From Phytoamicus setariae (GTDB lineage Bacteria; Pseudomonadota; Alphaproteobacteria; Rhizobiales; Rhizobiaceae), in contig NZ_JAEQNC010000006.1 of the NCBI RefSeq assembly GCF_016722925.1, positions 186,001 to 250,000 of the forward strand: a stretch of 64,000 bases of DNA. The letters run 5' to 3'. The position numbers and the translations under genes are program-made. This document shows positions 39,916 to 49,321 of the stretch, piece by piece (within the stretch, counting starts at the first letter, position 1; every line of letters starts with the position of its first letter). The notes below the pieces were generated by a model. That model worked only from the letters and a program-made list of their open reading frames with translations, did not search any database and was not told the origin of the DNA.

Positions 39916-41031
39916 ATGTATGTTGCCGTAAAGGGCGGTGAAACCGCCATTGCCAACGCACACACGCTTCTCGCCGACAAACGGCGCGGCGATCGCAACC
40001 TGCCCACCATCGCCATCGAGCAGATCATGGAGCAGCTGACGCTCGCCGTCGACCGAGTGATGGCGGAAGGCTCCCTCTATGATCGCGAGCTTGCCGCGAT
40101 TGCCCTCAAGCAAACGCGCGGAGATATGATCGAGGCGATCTTCATCGTTCGCGCGCACCGCACGACATTGCCACGCTTCGGCTATTCCAAGCCGATCGAC
40201 ACCGGCAAGATGCTGGTCACGCGCCGGATTTCTGCGACGTACAAGGATCTGCCTGGTGGCCAGTTGCTCGGCCCCACCTTCGACTATACCCACCGCCTGA
40301 TCGATCCGTCACTGGCTGGAGACAGCGAGCCGGGCCAGCCGGTGGAGAAGGAATCCGACGATGCGGCGGTCCTCCGGGTTTCGGAAATCCTGGCCCATGA
40401 AAACCTGATCGAGGCTGATGGCCAGATGCCGGCTGGTCACCTGACCGGCGACATCACCCGCACGCCGCTGGAATTCCCCATGGAACGCGATTCCCGCCTT
40501 CAGGCGCTTGCCCGCGGTGATGAAGGCTTCCTGCTGGCGCTCGGCTATTCCACCCAGCGCGGTTACGCCCGCACCCATCCGTTTGCCGGGGAGATTCGCA
40601 TCGGCGAGGTCGACATCGAGATCGACGTGCCGGAACTCGGCATTTCCCTGTCCATCGGCCGCATTCAGGTGACGGAATGCCAGATGGTCAACCAGTTCAA
40701 GGGTTCGGCCAAGCAGCCACCGCAATTCACCCGCGGCTACGGTCTGGTATTCGGCCAGAGCGAACGCAAGTCGATGGCCATGGCGCTCGTCGATCGGGCC
40801 CTGCGTGCGCGTGAATTCGAAGAGGATGTCGTGGCCCCGTCGCAGGACGAGGAGTTCGTCATCTCGCACTCCGACAACGTCCAGTCGACCGGCTTCGTCG
40901 AGCATCTGAAACTGCCCCACTATGTCGACTTCCAGGCGGAACTGGATCTCGTACGCCGCATGCGCGTCGAATACGAGGCCATGAAAGCCGGCGCGGTCGA
41001 TGACATCGTACGGAAGGAAGCCGCAGAATGA
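39916..41031 (+). CDS. phnI: C-P lyase core complex subunit PhnI
   Basis: The nucleosidase-like subunit that forms the ribose-triphosphate-phosphonate intermediate. 371 residues from ATG 39916 (MYVAVKGGETAIANAHTLLA), preceded by GGGAGAAAC; the family normally starts with this segment, and an upstream extension into phnH is not conserved. Further signature stretches are ALKQTRGDMIEAIFIVRAHRTT near 85 and YGLVFGQSERKSMAMALVDRAL near 275. It overlaps phnJ by four bases. Confidence 0.96.
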   Translation: MYVAVKGGETAIANAHTLLADKRRGDRNLPTIAIEQIMEQLTLAVDRVMAEGSLYDRELAAIALKQTRGDMIEAIFIVRAHRTTLPRFGYSKPIDTGKMLVTRRISATYKDLPGGQLLGPTFDYTHRLIDPSLAGDSEPGQPVEKESDDAAVLRVSEILAHENLIEADGQMPAGHLTGDITRTPLEFPMERDSRLQALARGDEGFLLALGYSTQRGYARTHPFAGEIRIGEVDIEIDVPELGISLSIGRIQVTECQMVNQFKGSAKQPPQFTRGYGLVFGQSERKSMAMALVDRALRAREFEEDVVAPSQDEEFVISHSDNVQSTGFVEHLKLPHYVDFQAELDLVRRMRVEYEAMKAGAVDDIVRKEAAE

Positions 41032-41900
41032 CCGGCCTCGAAACCACTACTGCCTACAACTTCGCCTATCTCGACGAGCAGACCAAGCGGATGATCCGCC
41101 GCGCGATCCTCAAGGCAATTGCCATTCCCGGTTACCAGGTCCCGTTCGCTAGCCGCGAAATGCCGATGCCCTATGGCTGGGGCACCGGCGGCGTGCAGGT
41201 CACAGCGGCCATCATCGGGCCTGACGATGTGCTCAAGGTGATTGACCAGGGTGCCGACGACACGACCAATGCAGTCTCGATCCGGGCCTTCTTCCAGAAG
41301 GTCGCAAATGTCGCCGTCACGACCAAGACCACCGATGCGACGATTATCCAGACGCGCCACCGCATACCGGAGGAAGCGCTGAAGGCTGGCCAGACGCTGG
41401 TCTACCAGGTGCCGATTCCGGAACCTTTGCGCTTTCTCGAGCCGCGCGAGACCGAAACCCGCAAGATGCATGCGCTGGAGGAATACGGCCTCATGCATGT
41501 AAAACTCTACGAGGATATCGCCAAGAACGGCGAGATCGCCACGACCTACGCCTACCCGGTGAAGATCGAGGGCCGCTATGTCATGGACCCCTCGCCCATC
41601 CCGAAATTCGACAATCCGAAGATGCACCGTTCCTCGGCCCTGCAGCTCTTCGGCGCCGGCCGCGAAAAACGCATCTACGCCGTACCGCCCTACACGGATG
41701 TTGTCAGCCTCGATTTCGACGACCATCCCTTCACCATCCAGTCGTTCGAGAAGCCGTGCACGCTCTGCGGCGCGCGCAATGTCTATCTCGATGAAGTGAT
41801 CCTCGACGACCGGGGCAACCGCATGTTCGTGTGTTCAGACACCGATCACTGTGAGACCCGACGCGAGCAAGGCTACACCTGCACCGAGGAGGCTGCATGA
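41028..41900 (+). CDS. phnJ: Radical SAM C-P lyase PhnJ
   Basis: The radical-SAM subunit that breaks the carbon-phosphorus bond. The 290 residues include YNFAYLDEQTKRMIRRAILKA near the start and the unusual cluster motif: Cys244, Cys247 and Cys269 would hold the [4Fe-4S] cluster and Cys275 the thiyl radical, in spacing 3-22-6 as in E. coli PhnJ. GGVQVTAAIIGPDDVLKVIDQG near residue 60 is also conserved. It overlaps phnI and phnK by four bases each. Confidence 0.97.
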   Translation: MTGLETTTAYNFAYLDEQTKRMIRRAILKAIAIPGYQVPFASREMPMPYGWGTGGVQVTAAIIGPDDVLKVIDQGADDTTNAVSIRAFFQKVANVAVTTKTTDATIIQTRHRIPEEALKAGQTLVYQVPIPEPLRFLEPRETETRKMHALEEYGLMHVKLYEDIAKNGEIATTYAYPVKIEGRYVMDPSPIPKFDNPKMHRSSALQLFGAGREKRIYAVPPYTDVVSLDFDDHPFTIQSFEKPCTLCGARNVYLDEVILDDRGNRMFVCSDTDHCETRREQGYTCTEEAA

Positions 41901-42676
41901 TGGAAAACCTACCCCTTCTGAAGGTTCAGGGTCTGTCGAAATTCTACGGTGGCCGCATCGGCTGCACAAACGTCTCGTTCGACCTCTGGCCCGGTGAAGT
42001 GCTGGCCATCGTCGGCGAATCCGGTTCGGGCAAGACGACCTTGCTCAACAGCCTGTCGACGCGCCTGACGGCGGATGCCGGCATGATCCAGTACCGGATG
42101 CGCGATGGCGCAATGCGTGACATTGCCCGCATGAGCGAGGCTGAACGACGCCTGCTGATGCGTACGGACTGGGGCTTCGTGCACCAGAACCCGGCTGACG
42201 GGTTGAGAATGTCGGTGTCAGCCGGCGCCAATGTCGGCGAGCGCCTGATGGCGGTCGGTGATCGTCACTACGGTTCGATCCGCGCAGCGGCCACAGACTG
42301 GCTGAGCCGGGTCGAAATAGCCCAAGACCGTATCGACGACCAGCCGCGCGCCTTTTCCGGCGGCATGCGCCAGCGACTGCAGATTGCCCGCAATCTGGTG
42401 ACCTCTCCCCGCCTCGTCTTCATGGACGAGCCGACGGGTGGCCTCGACGTTTCGGTCCAGGCGCGTCTGCTCGACCTGTTGCGCGGCCTGGTTCAGGATC
42501 TCGGGTTGTCAGTCATCATCGTGACCCATGACCTCGCCGTAGCCCGCCTGATCTCGCATCGGATGATGGTGATGAAGGACGGCCATGTCATCGAGCAGGG
42601 ACTTACCGACCGCGTCCTCGACGACCCGCGCGAACCCTACACACAGTTGCTCGTTTCATCGATCCTGCAGGCGTGA
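41897..42676 (+). CDS. phnK: C-P lyase ABC-type subunit PhnK
   Basis: An ABC ATPase of 259 residues that binds the PhnGHIJ core rather than a permease. Walker A is GESGSGKTTL near residue 39, signature FSGGMRQRLQIARNL near 153, Walker B LVFMDEPTGGLDVS near 173. It overlaps phnJ (ATGA) and is followed by phnL after 35 bases. Confidence 0.95.
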   Translation: MMENLPLLKVQGLSKFYGGRIGCTNVSFDLWPGEVLAIVGESGSGKTTLLNSLSTRLTADAGMIQYRMRDGAMRDIARMSEAERRLLMRTDWGFVHQNPADGLRMSVSAGANVGERLMAVGDRHYGSIRAAATDWLSRVEIAQDRIDDQPRAFSGGMRQRLQIARNLVTSPRLVFMDEPTGGLDVSVQARLLDLLRGLVQDLGLSVIIVTHDLAVARLISHRMMVMKDGHVIEQGLTDRVLDDPREPYTQLLVSSILQA

Positions 42677-42711
42677 GCAGGCTCCGCCTCAGTTAAACAG
42701 GAAAGCACATC

Positions 42712-43419
42712 ATGCTCCCTCCCCTTATGGTCACCAACGTGGCCAAGACATTCACCATGCACCTGCGCGGCGGCCTGAAGCTCCCCGTGGTGGAGAATGC
42801 GGCGCTCACGGTCAATGCCGGTGAGTGCGTCGTGCTCGGCGGCCCGTCCGGCGTCGGCAAAAGCTCGATCCTCAAGATGATTTACGGCAACTATGGCGTG
42901 GATCAGGGCGAAATCCTTTTCATTCACCGCGGTGAGCCGGTCAATCTTGCCAAGGCCGACCCGCGGCTGGTGCTGGAGATCCGCCGGGAAACGCTCGGCT
43001 ATGTTAGCCAGTTCCTGCGCACAGTGCCACGTGTGGCGGCTCTCGACATCGTCGCCGAACCGCTGACCGCGCGCGGCCAGTCCATTGAGGAGGCTCGAGC
43101 AATCGCTGCGGCCATGCTGGCGCGGCTCAACCTGCCGGAAGCCCTCTGGCAACTGCCGCCCGCCACCTTCTCCGGCGGCGAGCAGCAGCGCGTCAACATT
43201 GCGCGCGGCTTCATCACCGACCATCCAGTGCTGCTGCTGGACGAACCAACCGCATCGCTGGATGCCCACAACCGGTCTGTCGTCGTCGACATGATCAACG
43301 AGAAGAAAGCCAAGGGCGTCGCTCTGCTCGGCATCTTCCACGACGAAGATGTGCGCAACCGGATCGCCGACAGGATTGTCGACGTATCGACGTTCTCCTC
43401 GCGAAAGGCCGCGGCATGA
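42712..43419 (+). CDS. phnL: C-P lyase ABC-type subunit PhnL
   Basis: Second ABC ATPase of the lyase set, 235 residues: Walker [15 protein letters not shown] near residue 43, signature [15 protein letters not shown] near 157, Walker [14 protein letters not shown] near 174. The stop overlaps the start of the hexapeptide transferase by four bases, coupling the two. Confidence 0.95.
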   Translation: MLPPLMVTNVAKTFTMHLRGGLKLPVVENAALTVNAGECVVLGGPSGVGKSSILKMIYGNYGVDQGEILFIHRGEPVNLAKADPRLVLEIRRETLGYVSQFLRTVPRVAALDIVAEPLTARGQSIEEARAIAAAMLARLNLPEALWQLPPATFSGGEQQRVNIARGFITDHPVLLLDEPTASLDAHNRSVVVDMINEKKAKGVALLGIFHDEDVRNRIADRIVDVSTFSSRKAAA

Positions 43420-44030
43420 CCAGGTTGAGCCGAGAGCCCTTCATCCACTCGACCGCGACCGTCACCGAAAGCCGGCTGGGTATCTACACCGAAATCACCG
43501 AACATTGCCGGATCGCCGAGTCCACCCTGGACGATTATTCCTATGTGATGGAATACGGCATGATCTGGTGCGCCCGGATCGGCAAGTTCGCCAACATTGC
43601 TGCCAATGTCCGCATCAACGCGACCAATCATCCGATCACCCGTCCCACCCTGCATCACTTCACTTACCGTTCCGGCGACTATTGGCCGGATGCCGGCACA
43701 GACACGGAGTTCTTTGCGCGCCGACGGGAGAATTTCGTCTCGATAGGCCACGATGTCTGGATCGGTCATGGTGCGACCGTTCTTCCCGGCGTCCGCATCG
43801 GCAATGGGGCAATCATCGGCGCCGGTGCCGTCGTCAACAGGGATGTCGAGCCCTACACGATCGTGGGCGGCGTGCCGGCGCGAAAGATCCGAGAACGCTT
43901 TTCCCGTGAGATCGCTGAACGTTTCGAAGCGCTCGCCTGGTGGGACTGGGACCATGCGAAAATCCGTGCAAACCTCGATGCCTTCAGGGCGTTGAGCGCG
44001 GAAGAGTTTCTCGAGCGCCACGGCGCCTGA
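43416..44030 (+). CDS. Phosphonate-operon hexapeptide-repeat acyltransferase
   Basis: A 204-residue left-handed beta-helix transferase of the chloramphenicol/serine acetyltransferase type that occurs in many alphaproteobacterial phn operons (TIGR03308-like). Hexapeptide repeats run through most of the protein, for example [40 protein letters not shown] (read in two adjacent parts). [19 protein letters not shown] near residue 68 holds the likely catalytic His. It may N-acetylate aminoalkylphosphonates, as PhnO does in E. coli, but the substrate is inferred. Confidence 0.88.
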   Translation: MTRLSREPFIHSTATVTESRLGIYTEITEHCRIAESTLDDYSYVMEYGMIWCARIGKFANIAANVRINATNHPITRPTLHHFTYRSGDYWPDAGTDTEFFARRRENFVSIGHDVWIGHGATVLPGVRIGNGAIIGAGAVVNRDVEPYTIVGGVPARKIRERFSREIAERFEALAWWDWDHAKIRANLDAFRALSAEEFLERHGA

Positions 44031-44063
44031 GGTTTTATCTGATGCGCTGTCGGGCGCTGTGGA

Positions 44064-44092
44064 TTGTCATTCAACTGTCATCGAACTGACAC
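44064..44092 (+). promoter_or_regulatory. Pho box upstream of phnC
   Basis: TTGTCAT-tcaa-CTGTCAT-cgaa-CTGACAC: three 7-base repeats at 11-base period, the middle one a perfect PhoB half-site. It ends 65 bases before phnC and implies an independent phosphate-starvation promoter for phnCDE1E2-DUF1045-phnM-phnN. Confidence 0.88.
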
Positions 44093-44157
44093 CGCAGCGT
44101 CAAGCAGCACGACTAAACCCCTCGCCAAAGCAACAAGTATAATCAGGGATTGGCAGA

Positions 44158-45003
44158 ATGTTCGAATTCAGAAATGTCACGCGGCAGTTCGGCTCCAAGA
44201 CAGCAGTCGATAGCGTCACGCTCGACATTCCGGCAGGCCAGATGGTCGGCATCATCGGACGTTCCGGTGCAGGCAAGTCGACGCTCTTGCGGATGATCAA
44301 CCGGCTGGCCGACCCTACATCCGGGTCTATCCGTTTCGGCGATCGCAACGTGTCGCAACTGAAGGGCGCCGATCTGCGCCGCTGGCATCGGGATTGCGCG
44401 ATGATCTTCCAGCAGTTCAACCTGGTGCCGCGCCTCGACGTTCTGACCAACGTCCTGCTCGGCCGCCTCAATCACCGCTCGACGGTGTCCAGCATCCTCA
44501 GCATGTTCACGAGGGAAGAGCGCATCATGGCGATTGCCGCGCTGGAGCGACTGGGCATCGAGCAGACGGCGCTGCAGCCGGCCGGCACGCTTTCGGGCGG
44601 TCAGCAACAGCGTGTCGCGATAGCCCGCGCCCTGATGCAGGAGCCAAAGGTTGTGCTCGCCGACGAGCCCATCGCTTCGCTCGATCCCCTGAACGCCAAG
44701 ATCGTCATGGATGCACTCAAGAGCATCAATGAACGCGATGGCATCACCGTCATCACCAACCTTCACACGCTCGACACTGCGCGTGCCTATTGCCAGCGCA
44801 TCATCGGCATGGCCGCCGGCCGGGTCGTGTTCGACGGATCCGCCGACGAACTGACTTCCGAGGCCGTGCACAGGATCTACGGCGCCGCCGGCGGCGCCGA
44901 ACTCGATGAAACGATCACGTCGACCAGCATCAACGTTCCGGTCGCCGCGATGAAAATGCAGCCTGCAGGTTCCATAAGCCCGCTGGCCTTGCACGGCGCC
45001 TGA
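44158..45003 (+). CDS. phnC: Phosphonate ABC transporter ATP-binding protein
   Basis: Powers phosphonate uptake with PhnD and PhnE. The 281 residues include Walker [14 protein letters not shown] near residue 36, the Q-loop [23 protein letters not shown] (in two parts) near 82, signature [15 protein letters not shown] near 145 and Walker [18 protein letters not shown] near 165, all typical of PhnC. The short C-terminal tail is variable. Confidence 0.95.
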   Translation: MFEFRNVTRQFGSKTAVDSVTLDIPAGQMVGIIGRSGAGKSTLLRMINRLADPTSGSIRFGDRNVSQLKGADLRRWHRDCAMIFQQFNLVPRLDVLTNVLLGRLNHRSTVSSILSMFTREERIMAIAALERLGIEQTALQPAGTLSGGQQQRVAIARALMQEPKVVLADEPIASLDPLNAKIVMDALKSINERDGITVITNLHTLDTARAYCQRIIGMAAGRVVFDGSADELTSEAVHRIYGAAGGAELDETITSTSINVPVAAMKMQPAGSISPLALHGA

Positions 45004-45095
45004 GCGCCCCGGAGATCGCCCGCCCGCGTCAAAGGCATCTAGTATCCGCATTGACCCCAAGTTCCGGCCTGGCCGGACTGACTGGAGATAGACCT

Positions 45096-46001
45096 ATGCT
45101 TAAGAAAACCCTTCTTGCAGCCACCGCGCTCATGGCACTGGCGGGCGCGGCACATGCCGAGAACCTCAAGGAATTCCGTATCGGCATCATCGGCGGCGAA
45201 AACGAGGCCGATCGCCTGAAGTCCTTCCAGTGCATGGTCGAAAAGCTGCCGTCCGTGCTCGGCGTTGAAAAGGTATCGCTGTTTCCGGCCGCCGACTATG
45301 ACGGCGTTGTCCAGGGCCTGCTGGGCGGCACCCTCGACTATGCCGAGCTTGGTGCTTCGGGCTATGCCAAGATCTACCTCGCAAACGCCAATGCCGTCGA
45401 ACCGATCCTGACCACGGTCCAGACCGATGGCTCGCACGGCTACTACTCGATCATGGTTGCGCGCAAGGACAAGGGCTACAAGTCGCTCGCCGACCTGAAG
45501 GGCAAGAAGCTCGGCTTCGCCGATCCGGACTCTACCTCGGGCTACCTCGTTCCGCTCGTCACGCTGCCTGAGAAAATCGGCGCGCCGGTTAAGGAATATT
45601 TTGCAGAAACCGGTTTCGGCGGCGGCCATGAGAACCTCGTCCTCGAAGTCGTCAAGGGCACGTTCGATGCCGGCACGACATGGGGTTCGGGTGTCGGTGA
45701 ATTCAAGGACGGCTACACCTCCGGCAATCTCCGCAAGATGGTCGAAAAGGGCATCCTCAATATGGACGATCTGGTTGAACTGTGGCGCTCTCCGCTGATC
45801 CCGAACGGCCCGATCGTCGTTCGTACCTCGCTCGACGCCGACATGAAGACGAAGTTCAAGGACTTCATGGTCAAGCTTCCGGAAACGGACCCGGCCTGCT
45901 TCTCCGCCATCCAGGGCGGCGACTTCAAGAGCTATACCGAAGTCGGTGTCGATTTCTACAAGCCGATCATCGATGCCCGCAAGGCGACCATCGGCGGCTG
46001 A
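45096..46001 (+). CDS. phnD: Phosphonate ABC transporter substrate-binding protein
   Basis: A periplasmic receptor of 301 residues. Signal peptide MLKKTLLAATALMALAGAAHA; then FRIGIIGGENEADRLKSFQCMVE, AELGASGYAKIY near 85 and DPDSTSGYLVPLV near 145 (the anion-binding loop), as in PhnD. Start ATG at 45096 with GGAGA upstream. A strong hairpin follows, which may raise the level of this gene product above that of the permeases. Confidence 0.95.
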   Translation: MLKKTLLAATALMALAGAAHAENLKEFRIGIIGGENEADRLKSFQCMVEKLPSVLGVEKVSLFPAADYDGVVQGLLGGTLDYAELGASGYAKIYLANANAVEPILTTVQTDGSHGYYSIMVARKDKGYKSLADLKGKKLGFADPDSTSGYLVPLVTLPEKIGAPVKEYFAETGFGGGHENLVLEVVKGTFDAGTTWGSGVGEFKDGYTSGNLRKMVEKGILNMDDLVELWRSPLIPNGPIVVRTSLDADMKTKFKDFMVKLPETDPACFSAIQGGDFKSYTEVGVDFYKPIIDARKATIGG

Positions 46002-46017
46002 TAGCTGAACGGAACAT

Positions 46018-46049
46018 CGCCGCCGGAAGCCCTCTTCCGGCGGCGTTTT
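46018..46049 (+). terminator. Strong intercistronic hairpin between phnD and phnE
   Basis: A 12-bp perfect stem CGCCGCCGGAAG / CTTCCGGCGGCG with a CCCT loop, followed by TTTT. It is an intrinsic-terminator-like attenuator or mRNA stabiliser, 16 bases after the phnD stop and before the phnE start. It would favour binding-protein over permease synthesis. Confidence 0.85.
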
Positions 46050-46071
46050 CCTGCGGCAAAGAAAGAACAAG

Positions 46072-47034
46072 ATGCACAGCACAACGGCCACTCCCACACT
46101 TGGCGAAAACGGAAAGTTGATTGAGCGCCATTGGCGCGAAATGTCAGCCCGGCGCCGGACCTACTCTGCGATCGGATTGCTGTTGCTGGCGCTGGCGCTC
46201 GGCGCTTCGCTCTGGTTTGCCAATGACAGCAATTCCGGCAAGTTCTTCGACCGGCTGCCGCATCTTTTCGATTTTGTCGAAGAGTTGATACCCCGCGATC
46301 CCTGGGAGGTCTTCAGGGCGCTGCTGGACCTGCGATCCCCCTATGACGACGGCAGTTTCAAATACAACTACGTGGAGGGCCGCTACTACGTCACCAGTAG
46401 CCTCTACATCCCCGAATATGTCTACAAGATGCTCGAGACGGTCAATATCGCGATATTCTCGACGCTGATCGGCATGACGTTCGGCTTCATCCTCAGCTTT
46501 CTCGCCGCGAAAAACATGATGCCAAGCCGCTGGGTCCGCGCACCGGTACGACGGATCATGGAAATTCTGCGGGCATTTCCCGAAGTCGTCATCGCAGGAT
46601 TTTTCCTGGCGATCCTGTCGCTCGGACCTGTGCCGGCCATTATCGCGGTGACGATCCATACGATCGGCGCGCTGGGCAAGATGTTCTACGAGGTGGTCGA
46701 AAATGCCGACATGAAACCCGATGAAGGGCTCCGCGCGGCCGGTGGAAACTGGTTTGAGCGCGTCTGGTTCGGCATGGTGCCGCAGGTGATGCCCAACTTC
46801 GTCTCCTATGCGCTGCTGCGCCTGGAGATCAACGTCCGCGCCTCCACCATCATCGGTGCGGTGGGCGGCGGCGGCATCGGCGAGTTGCTCAGGCTCTCGA
46901 TCAGCCAGGGCCATGAGGCAAAGACGCTGGCGATCATCATGCTGCTGCTCGCCACAATCATTGCCGTCGATCAATTCTCGGCCTGGCTGCGGCGCAAACT
47001 TGCCGGCGACCACGCTTTTCAAACCCTACATTGA
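46072..47034 (+). CDS. phnE: Phosphonate ABC transporter permease PhnE (first)
   Basis: A 320-residue inner-membrane permease. After a first span (SAIGLLLLALALGASLWF) and a roughly 70-residue periplasmic part, the BPD_transp core has about five spans; the EAA-like motif is AGGNWFERVWFGMVPQVMPNF near residue 222, followed by RASTIIGAVGGGGIGELL. A second permease gene overlaps or follows within 15 bases; the two likely form a heterodimer. GGCAAAGAAAGAAC is a weak ribosome-binding site. Confidence 0.93.
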   Translation: MHSTTATPTLGENGKLIERHWREMSARRRTYSAIGLLLLALALGASLWFANDSNSGKFFDRLPHLFDFVEELIPRDPWEVFRALLDLRSPYDDGSFKYNYVEGRYYVTSSLYIPEYVYKMLETVNIAIFSTLIGMTFGFILSFLAAKNMMPSRWVRAPVRRIMEILRAFPEVVIAGFFLAILSLGPVPAIIAVTIHTIGALGKMFYEVVENADMKPDEGLRAAGGNWFERVWFGMVPQVMPNFVSYALLRLEINVRASTIIGAVGGGGIGELLRLSISQGHEAKTLAIIMLLLATIIAVDQFSAWLRRKLAGDHAFQTLH

Positions 47035-47048
47035 GCCGGAGTCTGGCA

Positions 47049-48542
47049 ATGAATGCAATCGACATGGAAATGGTCGCCGCCAGGTATCCGGCGCTTGTCA
47101 CACGACCAGGATGGCAGCGGCTGAGGATACCGGTAGTCCTCACCGTCACCACCCTCTATCTTCTCTTCAGCTTCTGGTTCTTCTCGTTCGCCCAAGTCTT
47201 CTCGACAGCCAATTGGGGCATCGCCGGCGCATATCTGGCGGATTGGGTCAGCTATGAAGAGCGACCCGACATCCGCATCGAAGCCGACGGCGCAATGCGC
47301 GTGGTCTTTCCGAACAATTCCTCGCTTGGTGCCGATCCCCACCCGGACTGGCTGACGAAGGACACGGCAACGATTACCCGCGCAGTTGAGGTGCAAGCTG
47401 CAGCCAAAGCGGCGCCGGCTGAAAAATCGTCGACTTTCAACTTCATGGCCCCGGATCCTGCAGCGGTGGCGACGCCGGATCAACCGGTCAACAAGATGGT
47501 CAAAACAATCGATGAGACCGTCGTTACCCGCGCTAGCGTGCGATTCAGCGGTTCGATTTCTGCCGACATAACAGCAACGCGCGTTGAAATTCGCAATGGT
47601 GGCGACACCCTCACGCTGCCGCTTGGCGGAGCGGACATCCAACCGGTCGCCCCTCTGCCCGACTGGGCGTCACAGCCCTATGCCGGCGGTAAAGTTATCG
47701 TCAGCCTGGGCTTGCCGGGCTGGATGGAAGTCGAGCCGGATCGCGTCAAGATCCGCAAGCGCTTTCTCGGTTGGGCGAATTTCATCTTCGACACAAATTC
47801 GCGCTTCTTTGGCCGCACCACTGGCGAGGTAGTTTCGCTGATCGCGTCCGGTCCGAGGCTGGATCCGGGCCAGAGCAATGCATCGCTGGCGCTCAACGAC
47901 GTCCTTTACAATCCATCGTGGCAGCATCTGGATGTCTGGACCAAGCTGTTGCAGACGATTGTCATGGCCTTTGTCGGCACGCTGTTTGCAGCCGCCCTTT
48001 CCTTCCCGCTGGCATTCGTCGCTGCCCGCAACATCACCCGCAGCAGGATTGCCAATCAGGTGGCGAAGCGGTGCTTCGATTTCCTTCGATCAGTCGACAT
48101 GCTGATCTGGGCGCTGTTCTTCACTCGCGCGTTCGGTCCGGGACCGCTCGCCGGCATGTCGGCGATTTTCTTCACCGATACCGGCACGCTCGGCAAGCTT
48201 TACAGTGAAGCGCTGGAGAACATCGACAACAAGCCGCGCGAGGGTATTCGCTCGGTGGGGGCCGCGGCGCCCGCCGTCCATCGGTTCGCCATCATCCCTC
48301 AGGTTCTGCCGGTTTTCGTCAGCCAGGCCCTCTATTTCTGGGAATCCAACACCCGTTCGGCCACGATCATCGGCGCGGTTGGCGCGGGGGGCATCGGCCT
48401 CAAGCTCTGGGAAGCGATGCGCACCAATTCGGACTGGGAGAATGTGGCCTATATGGTGATCCTGATCCTTATCGTGGTCTACATCTTCGACACGTTGTCG
48501 AATGTCCTGCGTTCAAAACTGATCGGACCGGTTTCACGCTAG
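47049..48542 (+). CDS. phnE: Phosphonate ABC transporter permease PhnE (second, with large periplasmic insert)
   Basis: A 497-residue second permease, nearly twice the usual PhnE length. After span 1 (near residues 30-50, TLYLLFSFWFFSFAQVF) comes an insert of about 240 residues, mostly beta-like and hydrophilic (for example PDIRIEADGAMRVVFPN and VEPDRVKIRKRFLGWANF), before the normal permease core with VGAAAPAVHRFAIIPQVLPVF and RSATIIGAVGAGGIGLKL. Start ATG 47049 has GGAG seven bases upstream; a TTG start at 47031 overlaps phnE. The insert could contact PhnD; similar long forms are known in rhizobial phn clusters. Confidence 0.92.
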   Translation: MNAIDMEMVAARYPALVTRPGWQRLRIPVVLTVTTLYLLFSFWFFSFAQVFSTANWGIAGAYLADWVSYEERPDIRIEADGAMRVVFPNNSSLGADPHPDWLTKDTATITRAVEVQAAAKAAPAEKSSTFNFMAPDPAAVATPDQPVNKMVKTIDETVVTRASVRFSGSISADITATRVEIRNGGDTLTLPLGGADIQPVAPLPDWASQPYAGGKVIVSLGLPGWMEVEPDRVKIRKRFLGWANFIFDTNSRFFGRTTGEVVSLIASGPRLDPGQSNASLALNDVLYNPSWQHLDVWTKLLQTIVMAFVGTLFAAALSFPLAFVAARNITRSRIANQVAKRCFDFLRSVDMLIWALFFTRAFGPGPLAGMSAIFFTDTGTLGKLYSEALENIDNKPREGIRSVGAAAPAVHRFAIIPQVLPVFVSQALYFWESNTRSATIIGAVGAGGIGLKLWEAMRTNSDWENVAYMVILILIVVYIFDTLSNVLRSKLIGPVSR

Positions 48543-48612
48543 TGTCACATAAACTCGCTAAGGCACCAACTCGGCTGCGGCGATGACCGCTCCGAGTCTC
48601 ACAGGAAACACC

Positions 48613-49320
48613 ATGCGCTACGCAATCTATTTCACGCCCCCGGAAGGCGATCGGCTCGCCGTTGCCGCCTCCGCCTGGCTAGGCCGTGATCCCGGCAGCA
48701 TTTTCCCGGTCGGCGAAACAGAAGCGGACGGATTCTCCGCAGCCGAGATATCGGCCCTGACGGCAGAGCCGCGGCGTTATGGCTTTCACGCCACGCTCAA
48801 GGCGCCGTTCGAACTGGCTGATAATGCTGACGAAGACGCGTTGCTTTCCGCTTTCGACGCGTTCGCCGAGGCAATGTCGGCGATCGAAATCAACTCCTTG
48901 TCACTTGGGCAACTGGGCTCGTTCTTTGCGCTCGTTCCCGGTCAATGGAGCAACGAGCTCGAAGCCTTTGCCGCAGAATGCGTGCGCCATTTCGAACCGT
49001 TCCGGGCGCCGATATCGGCGGCGGATATCCAGCGCAGGAAGCCCGACACGTTGAGCGCGAGCCAGTTGCACAATCTCGAAACCTGGGGCTACCCCTACGT
49101 GTTCGAGGATTTCCGTTTCCACATGACGTTGACGGGGCAGGTTCCCGCCGAGGCACAGGATGCCGTTCGTTCTGCGCTGGAAGCCCGCTTTGCCTCCTTC
49201 ATCGGCAAGCCTCTCGATATCTCCCATCTCGCACTATTCGCCGAACCCGAACGGGGAGCGCCCTTCTATCTCAAGAGGATCAAGCCTCTCAGGGCCGCCC
49301 GTGAAAAAAGGACTGCATGA
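48613..49320 (+). CDS. DUF1045 phosphonate-operon protein, likely 2H phosphoesterase
   Basis: A 235-residue cytoplasmic protein of the DUF1045 family that accompanies phn operons. It has the two hallmark motifs of 2H phosphoesterases: His59-Ala-Thr61 in YGFHATLKAPF and His170-Met-Thr172 in FRFHMTLTG, about 110 residues apart. 2H enzymes open 2',3'- or related cyclic phosphates. C-P lyase yields phosphoribosyl 1,2-cyclic phosphate, normally opened by PhnP, which is absent from this cluster, so this protein is a good candidate for that step (inference). Start ATG 48613 after ACAGGAAACACC. Confidence 0.85.
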   Translation: MRYAIYFTPPEGDRLAVAASAWLGRDPGSIFPVGETEADGFSAAEISALTAEPRRYGFHATLKAPFELADNADEDALLSAFDAFAEAMSAIEINSLSLGQLGSFFALVPGQWSNELEAFAAECVRHFEPFRAPISAADIQRRKPDTLSASQLHNLETWGYPYVFEDFRFHMTLTGQVPAEAQDAVRSALEARFASFIGKPLDISHLALFAEPERGAPFYLKRIKPLRAAREKRTA

Positions 49321-49321
49321 C

